From JALYUA01 sp039933215 (GTDB taxonomy: Bacteria > Acidobacteriota > Thermoanaerobaculia > UBA5066 > Gp7-AA6), in the NCBI GenBank assembly GCA_039933215.1, contig JBDTOO010000010.1:9429-73428 (forward strand): a stretch of 64,000 nucleotides of DNA. The letters are read 5' to 3'. The translations under genes were made by a program, and so were the position numbers. Every line of letters starts with the position of its first letter. Positions within the stretch are counted from its first letter, which is position 1. Under the pieces are notes generated by a model. That model made no database searches and was not told the DNA's origin. It saw only the letters and a list, made by a program, of their open reading frames with translations. Of the stretch, positions 51,869-60,069 are shown in pieces.

Positions 51869-52677
51869 ACGCTCGTCCAGTCGTTCTCGATCCGGCGGCC
51901 CGCGAGGGTGAACTTCCGGGATCGGACGCTCGCGACGACCTCGGCTTCCCGATCGAGGGGAATGCCGGAGAGGATCAGCTTGCCCCCGGCCGCGACGCGC
52001 GGGAGAACCTCGGCGCGGATTCCGAAGAATTCCTCGGGAAGGAGGTTGGCGACGACGATCCCGAATCGGCCCCCCACGGCGGAGGCCTCGGCGGCGGCGA
52101 GCCGCACCAGCTTCCCGAAGGAATGGCGCCGGACGTTCTCGCGGGCCACCAGCACCGCGTCGAAGTCCGTGTCGTAGCCGAACGCCTCCGAAGCGCCGAG
52201 CGCGGCGGCCGCCAGGGCGAGGACGCCGGAACCGGTGCCGACGTCGAGGACGCTCTCTCCCCCGGTGAGCTCCTCCTCGAGAGCGACGAGGGCGAGGCGG
52301 GTCGATTCGTGGCCGCCGGTGCCGAAGGCCCGCGACGCCGGGATCCGCAGCGCCACGCGCCCGGAGGGGGGCGCCGAGTCGGACGGATCGCCGGGGTCGA
52401 GCCACAGCCGGGCTCCGACGGGAAACGGCCGCGACGCGGCGCGAAAGGCCTGGAGCGGGTCGCCCTCGGCGACATCCGCGGCGAGGTCCCACCGGATCCC
52501 GCGCTCCTTCAGGGATGCGGCGGCGGCCCGCGCGTCTTCCGCCCGGCGGAAGCACGCGACGAGGTCCATGCCTTCCTCGACGAACCCCAGCGGCCCGAAT
52601 CGGGAGAGGTGCCCGACGACGATCTCGTCGTTGGCTTTTCGAAAGATGACGAGGCGCGAGTAGGTCGGCGGCGTCAT
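51847..52677 (-). CDS. prmA: Ribosomal protein L11 methyltransferase
   Basis: Trimethylates ribosomal protein L11; 276 aa. A variable N-terminal domain is followed by the class I methyltransferase with RAFGTGGHESTRL, SAM motif VLDVGTGSGVLAL and VVANLLPEEFF (the NLL catalytic loop). The start is ATG 52677, 62 bp after dnaJ. It is part of the heat-shock operon, so its level may follow HrcA control. Confidence 0.94.
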   Translation of the reverse strand: MTPPTYSRLVIFRKANDEIVVGHLSRFGPLGFVEEGMDLVACFRRAEDARAAAASLKERGIRWDLAADVAEGDPLQAFRAASRPFPVGARLWLDPGDPSDSAPPSGRVALRIPASRAFGTGGHESTRLALVALEEELTGGESVLDVGTGSGVLALAAAALGASEAFGYDTDFDAVLVARENVRRHSFGKLVRLAAAEASAVGGRFGIVVANLLPEEFFGIRAEVLPRVAAGGKLILSGIPLDREAEVVASVRSRKFTLAGRRIENDWTSVCLRRAS

Positions 52678-52739
52678 GCGTCTCGGGCTCCGCCGGCCTC
52701 GGCGCGCCTCGCGCGCGCGAGAGAACGCGCGGGGCGGCG

Positions 52740-53840
52740 TTACGAGAAGATCTTCTTCGCCTTGCCCAGGACGCCGCGAGGCGCGACCGGGGCGCCCGTC
52801 GCCTCCGCGTACTCGCGGAGCATGTCCTTCTCCCTGGAAGTCGGCGACTCGGGTACGAGAACGGAAGCGCGGACGACGAAATCGCCCCGTCCACGATGGC
52901 CGAGACGACCGAAGCCGCGCCCCCGCAGGCGGATTTCCGAGCCCGTGCGGGTCCCCGCGGCGATCGAGATCTTCTCGGGCTCCTCGAGCGTCGGCACCGT
53001 CATTTCGCCGCCGAGCACGAGCGTCGGAAACGGGACGTCGAGGGTGAGCACCACGTCGTCGCCCTCGCGCAGGAAGACCTCGTCGTCGGCCACCTTCAGG
53101 TTTACGTAGAGGTCGCCCGGAGGACCGCCGTTCGGGCCGACGTCGCCCTCGCCGGCGAGGCGGAGGCGGGATCCCGACTCGACGCCCGCGGGAATCCGGA
53201 TCTCGAGGCTGCGGCTCGCGCGGCGGCGACCACCTCCGCCGCAGTCCGGGCAGGGCTTCTCGACGATCGTGCCCTGGGCCTGGCAGCGCGAACAGGGGCG
53301 CGCCACCGTCAGAAAGCCCTGCGAGAACCGCTGACGTCCCGTTCCCCGGCACGTCGGGCACGTCTTCGGCCGGCTGCCGGCCTCGGCGCCGGAGCCGGAG
53401 CAGGTCTCGCAGCGCTCCATGCGCGAGATGAGCAGCGGCGCCGCCACGCCGAACGCCGCGTCGCGAAACGAGATCTCCATCTGGTAGAGCAGGTCGCTTC
53501 CGGCCACCGACCGGGCGCCTCCACCGCCGGCGAATCCGAAGATCTCGCCGAAGAGATCCGAGAGGTCGCCGAACGCGGACGGGTCGAATCCGAAGCCGCC
53601 GGCGCCGGCCGATCCGACTCCGGCGTGCCCGAGGCGGTCGTAGCGGGAACGCTTGTCCGGATCGGACAGAACGGCGTACGCCTCCGACGCCTCCTTGAAT
53701 TTCTCCGCAGCCTCCGGGTCGTTCGGATTCCGGTCCGGGTGGTACTGGAGAGCGAGCTTCCGGTAGGCCGATTTCAGCACGCCGTTTTCGGCGTCGCGGG
53801 AACACCCGAGGATTTCGTAGTAGTCGCGTTTGGTGCTCAT
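52740..53840 (-). CDS. dnaJ: Chaperone protein DnaJ
   Basis: Hsp40 co-chaperone that delivers substrates to DnaK and stimulates its ATPase. The J-domain has YHPDRNP (HPD at about 37-39). A short Gly-rich region (GVGSAGAGGFGF), four zinc-binding CxxCxGxG-type repeats (CETCSGSG, CPTCRGTG, CSRCQAQG, CPDCGGGG) and the C-terminal substrate-binding beta domains follow. It has 366 aa. The third repeat is degenerate in the Gly (CQAQG). The start is ATG 53840, 76 bp after dnaK. Confidence 0.96.
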   Translation of the reverse strand: MSTKRDYYEILGCSRDAENGVLKSAYRKLALQYHPDRNPNDPEAAEKFKEASEAYAVLSDPDKRSRYDRLGHAGVGSAGAGGFGFDPSAFGDLSDLFGEIFGFAGGGGARSVAGSDLLYQMEISFRDAAFGVAAPLLISRMERCETCSGSGAEAGSRPKTCPTCRGTGRQRFSQGFLTVARPCSRCQAQGTIVEKPCPDCGGGGRRRASRSLEIRIPAGVESGSRLRLAGEGDVGPNGGPPGDLYVNLKVADDEVFLREGDDVVLTLDVPFPTLVLGGEMTVPTLEEPEKISIAAGTRTGSEIRLRGRGFGRLGHRGRGDFVVRASVLVPESPTSREKDMLREYAEATGAPVAPRGVLGKAKKIFS

Positions 53841-53916
53841 AAAGTCCCGAAGGGTTTGAGGGCGATGCCGCGCCGGGTGGGCGCGTCGCGCGCCCGGCTT
53901 CCCGCCTCGGAGGCGT

Positions 53917-55755
53917 TTAGCCCTTGGCCGCGGCGGCGGCGCCGCCCGTGCCCGCTCTCTGGAGCATCACCCGGGTGAGAACCTTGGAAACCCCCTGCAT
54001 GTCGAAGATCGCCTCGTTCAGCGCGTCCCGCGACTCGCTGCCCGCGATGTCCCGCGAACGCTTCAGGGTCTCCTCGATCCGCTCGCGCTCGTCGCTCGCG
54101 AGGGCGGCGCCGAACTCGGCGAGCACGCGCTCATTCGAGGCGAGCATGCCGTCGAGGCGGCTGCGGATCTGGGCGACTTCGCGCCGCTGGTGATCCGCTT
54201 CCGCGAACGCCGATGCCTCCTTGATGATCTTGTCGATCTCGTTCTGCGAGAGCCCGCCCGCCGGGTTGATCTGGATCCCCTGGGCCTTCCCGGTGGCGAG
54301 GTCCTTCGCCGAGACGTTGACGATGCCGTTCGAGTCGATCGCGAACGTCACCTCGATCTGCGGCACCCCTCGCGGAGCGGACGGGATTCCGACGAGCTCG
54401 AACCGCCCGAGCGACTTGTTCTCGCGGGCGACCTCGCGCTCCCCCTGCAGGACGTGGATCTCGACGACGCCCTGATTGTCCGCCACGGTCGTGAAAACCT
54501 TGGTGTTCTTCGTGGGAATGGTCGAGTTGCGCTCGATCAGCTTTTCGAAGACCGAACCGTGCATCTCGATGCCGAGGGAGAGGGGGGTCACGTCGAGGAG
54601 GACGACGTCCTTGATCTCGCCCTTGAGCACCCCGCCCTGGATCGCGGCGCCGATCGCCACGACCTCGTCGGGGTTGATCTCCCGGTTCGGCTCGCGCCCG
54701 AAGAGCTCGGCGACCATCCTCTGCACCTTCGGCGTGCGCGTCTGTCCCCCGACGAGGATCACCTGGTCCACGTCGGACGGCTTCAGGTTCGCGGCCTGCA
54801 GCGCGTCGAGGCAGGGCGCCGCCGTCCGGTCGATGAGATCCGCCACCAGCGATTCGAAGCGCTCGCGCGTCAGCGTCCGGTTGATGTGCTTCGGTCCGGA
54901 GGCGTCGGCGGAAATGAAAGGCAGGGTGATCGTCGACTCGTTGGCGGTCGAGAGCTCGCACTTCGCCTTCTCCGCGGCCTCTTTCAGGCGCTGCAAGGCC
55001 ATTCGGTCCTGGCGCAGGTCGATGCCCGTCGACTTCTTGAAATCGTCGAGCAGCCAGTCCATGATTTTCTTGTCGAAATCCTCTCCGCCCAGGTACGTGT
55101 CGCCCGCCGTCGCCTTGACCTCGTAGATCCCCTCGCCGAGCTCCAGGATCGAGATGTCGAACGTGCCGCCGCCCAGGTCGTACACCGCGACGATCTCGCT
55201 TCCCTTCCGCTCGAGGCCATAGGCGAGAGAGGCGGCCGTCGGCTCGTTGATGATGCGGAGCACCTCGAGGCCCGCGATGCGGCCCGCGTCCCGGGTGGCC
55301 TGCCGCTGAGCGTCGTCGAAGTAGGCGGGCACCGTGATGATCGCCTCGGTGATCTCCTCGCCGAGCGCCTCTTCGGAGAACTCCTTGATCTCCTTGAGGA
55401 TGAACGCCGAGATCTCTTCGGGGCTGTATTCGCGCGAGCGGGCCCGGATCTTCACGTCGCCGTTGACGGCCCGGACGATCTCGTAGGGAAGGATCTCGCG
55501 CGCGTGCTGCGTCTCCTCGGAGTCGTATTTGCGCCCGAGCAGTCGCTTCACCGCGAACACCGTGTTCATCGGATTGGTGATCGACTGCCGCTTGGCAATC
55601 TGGCCGACGAGCTTGTCGTTGTCTTCGGTGAATCCGACGATAGACGGCGTCGTGCGGCTGCCCTCGCGGTTGGAGAGGACCTGAGGGGTCGCGCCCTCCA
55701 CGACCGCCACGCAGCAGTTCGTCGTCCCGAGATCGATGCCGAGAATTCTTCCCAA
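53917..55755 (-). CDS. dnaK: Chaperone protein DnaK (Hsp70)
   Basis: ATP-driven folding chaperone, 612 aa. GRILGIDLGTTNCCVAV begins the ATPase domain; IINEPTAASLAYG, VYDLGGGTFDISI and VGGQTRTPKVQ are the Hsp70 signatures. Its substrate-binding domain (VTPLSLGIE, LGRFELVGIP) and helical lid are present, and the last residues are an Ala/Gly-rich short tail. The start is TTG 55755 with AGGAGG 5 nt upstream, both clear. It is downstream of hrcA-grpE and under CIRCE control by inference. Confidence 0.97.
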   Translation of the reverse strand: MGRILGIDLGTTNCCVAVVEGATPQVLSNREGSRTTPSIVGFTEDNDKLVGQIAKRQSITNPMNTVFAVKRLLGRKYDSEETQHAREILPYEIVRAVNGDVKIRARSREYSPEEISAFILKEIKEFSEEALGEEITEAIITVPAYFDDAQRQATRDAGRIAGLEVLRIINEPTAASLAYGLERKGSEIVAVYDLGGGTFDISILELGEGIYEVKATAGDTYLGGEDFDKKIMDWLLDDFKKSTGIDLRQDRMALQRLKEAAEKAKCELSTANESTITLPFISADASGPKHINRTLTRERFESLVADLIDRTAAPCLDALQAANLKPSDVDQVILVGGQTRTPKVQRMVAELFGREPNREINPDEVVAIGAAIQGGVLKGEIKDVVLLDVTPLSLGIEMHGSVFEKLIERNSTIPTKNTKVFTTVADNQGVVEIHVLQGEREVARENKSLGRFELVGIPSAPRGVPQIEVTFAIDSNGIVNVSAKDLATGKAQGIQINPAGGLSQNEIDKIIKEASAFAEADHQRREVAQIRSRLDGMLASNERVLAEFGAALASDERERIEETLKRSRDIAGSESRDALNEAIFDMQGVSKVLTRVMLQRAGTGGAAAAAKG

Positions 55756-55819
55756 AGAGACCTCCTGGACGCCCTAGTTGACCGCGCCGCCGGATTCGGA
55801 ATGCTTCACGGGACCGGCG

Positions 55820-56422
55820 CTACTTTCCCGAACCGCCGTCGCCGCGCACCGTCACCTTGACGAGTGCCGGGCGGATCAGCTTGTCGTTCAGCGTGTATCC
55901 CTTGCGCATGACGTCTACGACCGTGTCCTTCGGGAGGTCGTTCGACATCTCCGTCGCCACGGCCTCGTGCACGTTCGGGTCGAATCCGGCCGTGGTGTCG
56001 ACCTCGTTCAATCCGTATTTCTTCCAGAGCTCCTCGAGCTTGCGTTGGATCAAGGCGACGCCCTGTCCGAAGTCGCTCGACAACTCTTCGGGCGAAGCGT
56101 GCGCGAGCGCCCGGTCGAAATCGTCCGAGATCGTCAGGAAATCGCCGACGAACTTGCCGAGAGCGAGCCGCAGGTATTCGCCCTTTTCGCGCTCGGTGCG
56201 CTTGCGCATGTTCTCGAATTCGGCGAGCTTGCGCCGGTGGCGGTCCTTCAGGTCTTCGAGGTCGTTCATGACCGAGCGAAGCTTCTCCTCCGCGGCGACG
56301 ATCGCGGAGCGCTCTTCCTCGGCCAGCGCGGCCTCGAGGCTCTCGCCTGGATCCTCGACCTCGATGCGGTCGGGGTCCGTCGCCGACACGCCGATGTCCG
56401 CGTCCTCGCGGGGATCTCTCAT
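55820..56422 (-). CDS. grpE: Nucleotide exchange factor GrpE
   Basis: Co-chaperone that releases ADP from DnaK; 200 aa. A long N-terminal helix (residues about 30-90, with DLKDRHRRKLAEFENMRKRTEREK) and the C-terminal beta domain with VDTTAGFDPNVHEAVA and VVDVMRKGYTLNDKLIRPALV are characteristic. ATG 56422 overlaps the hrcA stop as ATGA, so translation is coupled. Confidence 0.95.
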   Translation of the reverse strand: MRDPREDADIGVSATDPDRIEVEDPGESLEAALAEEERSAIVAAEEKLRSVMNDLEDLKDRHRRKLAEFENMRKRTEREKGEYLRLALGKFVGDFLTISDDFDRALAHASPEELSSDFGQGVALIQRKLEELWKKYGLNEVDTTAGFDPNVHEAVATEMSNDLPKDTVVDVMRKGYTLNDKLIRPALVKVTVRGDGGSGK

Positions 56423-57492
56423 TCCGAGGGTTCCTCCCTGTCTCGTGAATCCCGGCGGTCCAGCCGGTCCGACAGCGCGCGCCCCAGAAGCTCGACGACC
56501 GGGATCACGCGCGGATACTCGCGCCGCGCCGGGCCGATAACTCCCAGCATCCCTGCCAGTGTCTCTCCCGATCCGTAAGAGGTCAAGACCGCCGACAGCC
56601 TGGGATCGGTCGTCAGCGGGTTTTCGGACCCCAGGACGACGCTCGTGCCCTTCGAGTCGAGGTACTTCGTGAGGAGATCGAGCAGGCGCGCCTTCTCGTT
56701 GAACGTCAGGAAGACCCGGCGGACCGACTCGACGTCGGCGAACTCAGGCTTGTCGAGAAGGTTCACGGCCCCCTCGAAGTAAACGAGGCTCTCGGAGCCC
56801 AGGCCCTCGAGCGCACGCTCTCCCAGGCTGAGCGCCCGGCCGAGCATCCGGTCGCACGAGGCCTTCTCTTCCGCCATCGCAGCGATCAGGCGGCGCCGGA
56901 TCTCATGCAGCGTCTGCCCGCAGAATTCGCGCGTCAGCCGTTGGCTGACCGATTCGAGCTCCTCGGGCGAATATTCGACGGAAGTCTCGATGACCCGGGA
57001 GACGACGACGTCCGGCTCGTTGACCTGGACGGCGAGGATCTTACCGGGAGCGACCGAGAGGAATCGGACGGATCGGACCACCGTGTGGAGGGCGTCCGGA
57101 GCCACCACAAACCCGACCTCTCCCGAGAGCTGGGAGAGAAGCCGCGAAGCGGCCTGGAACAGGCGGGTCACGTCGGAGCCCGCCGAGGCCAGATCCGAGT
57201 CGACCTGTTCGCGGACGTCCTCGGCCACCCTCCGATTGCGCATGAGCTCGTCGATGTATAGGCGGTAGGCCTGGTCGGTGGGAATCCGGCCTGCCGAAGT
57301 GTGCGGCTGAACGAGAAAGCCCGCGTCGGTCAAATCCGCCATGATGTTTCGAATCGACGCTGGGGACAGGTCGAACCGGCTCGACTTGAAGAGCGCGCGG
57401 GACGAGACCGGCTTTCCGGTGTCGACGTGGACGCGGATGATCTCCTTCAGGATCGTCCGACTGCGGTTGTCGAGCGTATTCGGGATCGTCAT
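56419..57492 (-). CDS. hrcA: Heat-inducible transcription repressor HrcA
   Basis: Repressor that binds CIRCE elements upstream of chaperone genes and is kept active by GroEL. The 357-aa protein has an N-terminal winged helix (ILKEIIRVHVDTGKPVSSRAL; LSPASIRNIMADLTDAGFL; PHTSAGRIPTDQAYRLYID), then a GAF-like domain and the C-terminal GPARREYPRVIPVVELL. ATG 57492 is the first gene of hrcA-grpE-dnaK-dnaJ-prmA-rsmE. The matching promoter and CIRCE are 22-83 bp upstream. Confidence 0.96.
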   Translation of the reverse strand: MTIPNTLDNRSRTILKEIIRVHVDTGKPVSSRALFKSSRFDLSPASIRNIMADLTDAGFLVQPHTSAGRIPTDQAYRLYIDELMRNRRVAEDVREQVDSDLASAGSDVTRLFQAASRLLSQLSGEVGFVVAPDALHTVVRSVRFLSVAPGKILAVQVNEPDVVVSRVIETSVEYSPEELESVSQRLTREFCGQTLHEIRRRLIAAMAEEKASCDRMLGRALSLGERALEGLGSESLVYFEGAVNLLDKPEFADVESVRRVFLTFNEKARLLDLLTKYLDSKGTSVVLGSENPLTTDPRLSAVLTSYGSGETLAGMLGVIGPARREYPRVIPVVELLGRALSDRLDRRDSRDREEPSE

Positions 57493-57513
57493 GCTTCTTT
57501 TTTGTGCGCCGGG

Positions 57514-57540
57514 CTGGCAGTCCCGCCGCCGGAGTGCTAA
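57514..57540 (-). promoter_or_regulatory. CIRCE operator (HrcA binding site)
   Basis: Read on the minus strand: TTAGCACTC (57532-57540, identical to the consensus half-site), a 9-nt spacer, then GACTGCCAG (57514-57522), which matches the consensus GAGTGCTAA at six of nine positions. The spacing is exactly that of CIRCE. It lies at the predicted transcription start and 22 bp before hrcA, as expected for autoregulation of the operon. Confidence 0.88.
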
Positions 57541-57546
57541 CAGACT

Positions 57547-57575
57547 AGGGTAGCGGCGCATGTTCCCACAGTCAA
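57547..57575 (-). promoter_or_regulatory. Promoter of the hrcA-grpE-dnaK-dnaJ operon
   Basis: On the minus strand, -35 TTGACT (57570-57575), a 17-bp spacer and -10 TACCCT (57547-57552) form a sigma70-like promoter whose start (about 57540) falls at the first CIRCE half-site. Repressor occupancy would block initiation directly. Confidence 0.82.
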
Positions 57576-57654
57576 GGAAGAGGCGGCGGGCCGGGGGAGT
57601 CGGCGGCGCCGGACCCCGCTCGCGGCCGGCCGCTCTCTCGGTAGACTCCGCTCG

Positions 57655-58503
57655 ATGGCCCCTGCCCCTCTCCCCTCTCTGACGCTCGCCGGTCCCGGGC
57701 GGGCTGGCCGGGCGCTCGCGCGCAGCTGGGTCGCGGGAGGAGGCCGTCTGGATCAGGTCCTGGCGCGCTCCGAGTCTGCGGCTCGCGCTGCGGCGTCGGA
57801 GCTCGGCGCGGCGAGAAGCGGCGCCCTCGGCGAGTCGGAGTTCGACAGCGCCGTCCTGGTGATCGCGGTGCCGGACGACGCGCTCGCGCCCGTCGCGGAG
57901 CTCCTCGCGGGCCGGGGGCGGGCCCGGTTCGCCATCCACCTTTCCGGAGCCCGGGCCGCCGACGAGATCGCCGCCCTCGCGCGCTCGGGTGCGGAGATCG
58001 CGTCCCTGCATCCCCTTCGGGCGTTCCGTGGAGCCCCCGACGAGACGATCCGCGGCGCCTTCGTCGCCGTGGAAGGTGCCCCGTCCGCGTGTGACGCCGC
58101 CGAAAGATTCACGCTCGCGATGGGCGCCGATCCGCATCGCATCTCCCGGGAGGCGAAGCCGCTGTATCACGCGGGCGCCACGCTCGCGGCGGGAGGCGTG
58201 GTCGCTCTGCTCTCCGCCGCGGTCCGCGCCTGGGCGCTCGCGGGGCTCCCGCAGGAGGGAGCCCGCGAGGCCCTCTCCGCTCTCGCCGCCGAGGCCGTCG
58301 CGGGAGCGGCGAGGACGCCCTTCGAGCTGGCGCTGACGGGTCCGCTCGCGCGCCGCGATCTCGGAACGATCGGGGCGCATCGCCGCGCGCTCGAAGGCCA
58401 TCCGGATCTCCTGGAGCTCTACGCCCTGCTCGCGGCGGAAACGCTCGCGCGCACGCCCGGCCGCGGAAACGAGGAGGAGATCCGCGCGCTGTTCGCGTGT
58501 TAG
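57655..58503 (+). CDS. Rossmann-fold protein with DUF2520 C-terminus
   Basis: A 282-aa protein with a glycine-rich dinucleotide-binding N-terminus (GPGRAGRALARSW, residues about 13-25) and the NADP-type sequence VLVIAVPDDAL, HLSGARAADE, SLHPLRAFRG. A helical C-terminal half (YHAGATLAAGGVVALLSAAV) matches the DUF2520 family. Members resemble prephenate or ketopantoate reductases but the reaction is unknown. No Shine-Dalgarno is present; TAGACT (57642-57647) ends 7 nt before ATG. It is divergent from hrcA and precedes mglA by 41 bp. Confidence 0.85.
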   Translation: MAPAPLPSLTLAGPGRAGRALARSWVAGGGRLDQVLARSESAARAAASELGAARSGALGESEFDSAVLVIAVPDDALAPVAELLAGRGRARFAIHLSGARAADEIAALARSGAEIASLHPLRAFRGAPDETIRGAFVAVEGAPSACDAAERFTLAMGADPHRISREAKPLYHAGATLAAGGVVALLSAAVRAWALAGLPQEGAREALSALAAEAVAGAARTPFELALTGPLARRDLGTIGAHRRALEGHPDLLELYALLAAETLARTPGRGNEEEIRALFAC

Positions 58504-58544
58504 ATTTCGTGCGAGTCCGAAGTTCCCGGAGCGCATAATCAGGA

Positions 58545-59939
58545 ATGGTCTTCTTCAACTACGCCACCATGCAGATGGCGGCCAAGATCGTGTATTACGG
58601 TCCTGGTCTCTGCGGGAAGACCACCAATCTGCACCACATTTACGGCAGAACGTCCCCCGGCTCGCGCGGGGAGATGGTCTCCCTCGAAACGGAGACCGAT
58701 CGGACGCTCTTCTTCGACCTCCTGCCTTTGGACGTCGGCGTCATCGGGGGCTTCAAGACGCGCGTGCAGCTCTACACGGTGCCCGGCCAGGTGTTCTACA
58801 ACACCACCCGGAAGCTGGTCCTGAAGGGGGTCGACGGAATCGTGTTCGTCGCGGACTCCCAGAAGGCCATGCGCGACGCCAACGTCGAGAGCGTGAACAA
58901 CCTCCGTTCGAATCTCGCCGAGATCTCCGTCCGCATGGAGGACCTTCCCCTCGTCTTCCAATACAACAAGCGCGACCTCTCGAACATCCTTTCGGTCGAG
59001 GAGCTTCAGGAGAGCCTGAACGCGCAGGGCCTTTATGAGTCGTACGAGGCGTGCGCGGTCGCCGGTCAGGGAGTCTTCGAGACGCTGAAGGCCATCTCGA
59101 AGCTGACGCTGCGGTCCCTCAAGAAGAGAATGCTCGGAGACGATCGCCAGGCGCGTCCGGCGATGGTCGCCGCACCGGCTCCTCCGATTCCCAAGCCGAC
59201 GGCGTCGTTCGATTTCGGTTCGCCTCCCGCTCCGCCTGCCTCGTCGCGCGACTCCGGCCGGACTCGGAGGCCTACCGTCGAGTCGACCGAGACGACCACC
59301 ATGCCGTTGGTGCCGGTCCCTCCGCCCGCGGCGCCGGAGGAGCCCGCCGCGGCGGCCTTCGAGTCTTCCTTCACGCCGCCCGTGCCTCCCCCTCCGCCTG
59401 CCATCCTCGGCGTCGAGCCCTTCGACGGCGAGGACGTCGAAACCGTCAACGAGTTCGAGGAAGCCCTGAATTCGCTCGATGCGCCGCTTCCGGAAATCGA
59501 GTCCTCCGCCGAGCCCCTGGAGATCGGCGACGTCTCCTTCGCGGAAGCTCCGCGGGAGGAGCCGCCGGCGGAGGCGGAGGTGAAGCACGTCCGCGTCCGC
59601 TCGAACATCGACATCCTCGCGGAGCTCGAGAAGCTCCGCAAGAACGCGACGTCCGCTCCGCCCGCCGAGAAGCCCGGGCGCCGTCCCCCGGCGGGGATCT
59701 CGATCGACGATCTCCTCGCCAACAGCTTGAACCACCGCAAAGAGGTCAACCGGATCTTCGAGCTGCAGATCCCCCAGCGAGAGCTCGCGCAGGGGCATCA
59801 GGTCACGGTGAATCTCCGCCTCGAAGACAAGGACTTGAAGCCCATCGGCGACGACAAGACTTTCTCGATCGAGCTCCACACGCGCCAGGACATCGAGAAG
59901 CTTCTCCTGTCCCTCAAGTTCCACATCTTCGGAAAGTGA
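58545..59939 (+). CDS. mglA: MglA-like polarity GTPase with long C-terminal extension
   Basis: Small Ras-like GTPase. The first about 195 residues match MglA: N-terminus FFNYATMQMAAKIVYYGPGLCGKTT (P-loop GPGLCGKTT), ETETDRTLFFDLLPL, YTVPGQVFYNTTRKLVLKGVDGIVFVADS and NKRD. MglA in Myxococcus sets cell polarity and directs gliding and pili. This protein is 464 aa: residues about 200-365 are Pro/Glu-rich and disordered, and the last about 90 (FELQIPQRELAQGHQVTVNLRL...FSIELHTRQDIEKLLLSLKFHIFG) form a compact beta domain. The G-domain's switch is intact. ATG lies 5 nt after CATAAT, so leaderless expression is possible. Confidence 0.88.
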   Translation: MVFFNYATMQMAAKIVYYGPGLCGKTTNLHHIYGRTSPGSRGEMVSLETETDRTLFFDLLPLDVGVIGGFKTRVQLYTVPGQVFYNTTRKLVLKGVDGIVFVADSQKAMRDANVESVNNLRSNLAEISVRMEDLPLVFQYNKRDLSNILSVEELQESLNAQGLYESYEACAVAGQGVFETLKAISKLTLRSLKKRMLGDDRQARPAMVAAPAPPIPKPTASFDFGSPPAPPASSRDSGRTRRPTVESTETTTMPLVPVPPPAAPEEPAAAAFESSFTPPVPPPPPAILGVEPFDGEDVETVNEFEEALNSLDAPLPEIESSAEPLEIGDVSFAEAPREEPPAEAEVKHVRVRSNIDILAELEKLRKNATSAPPAEKPGRRPPAGISIDDLLANSLNHRKEVNRIFELQIPQRELAQGHQVTVNLRLEDKDLKPIGDDKTFSIELHTRQDIEKLLLSLKFHIFGK

Positions 59940-60034
59940 CGTTGCGCCGCGCCGGCGGCGGCGCCCGGCGCACGCACGCGGCGCGGCGCGCGAGACTGTC
60001 CCCTCGGCGGGACAGGCCTCGAGGCAGAAAGTCT

Positions 60035-60063
60035 TTTGCATTCGCCGCGGCGGGGTTTACCCT
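60035..60063 (+). promoter_or_regulatory. Probable promoter of the MltD gene
   Basis: TTTGCA (60035-60040), a 17-bp spacer and TACCCT (60058-60063) match a sigma70-like promoter; the -10 is identical to that of hrcA. The predicted start falls at or next to the ATG at 60070, implying a leaderless or near-leaderless mRNA. Confidence 0.5.
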
Positions 60064-60069
60064 CCTTTC

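Noticed and set aside
59996..60015. CTGTCCC/GGGACAG hairpin as a terminator for mglA
   Set aside because: The 7-bp stem is real, but no U-tract follows and it sits before the MltD promoter; its role cannot be assigned.
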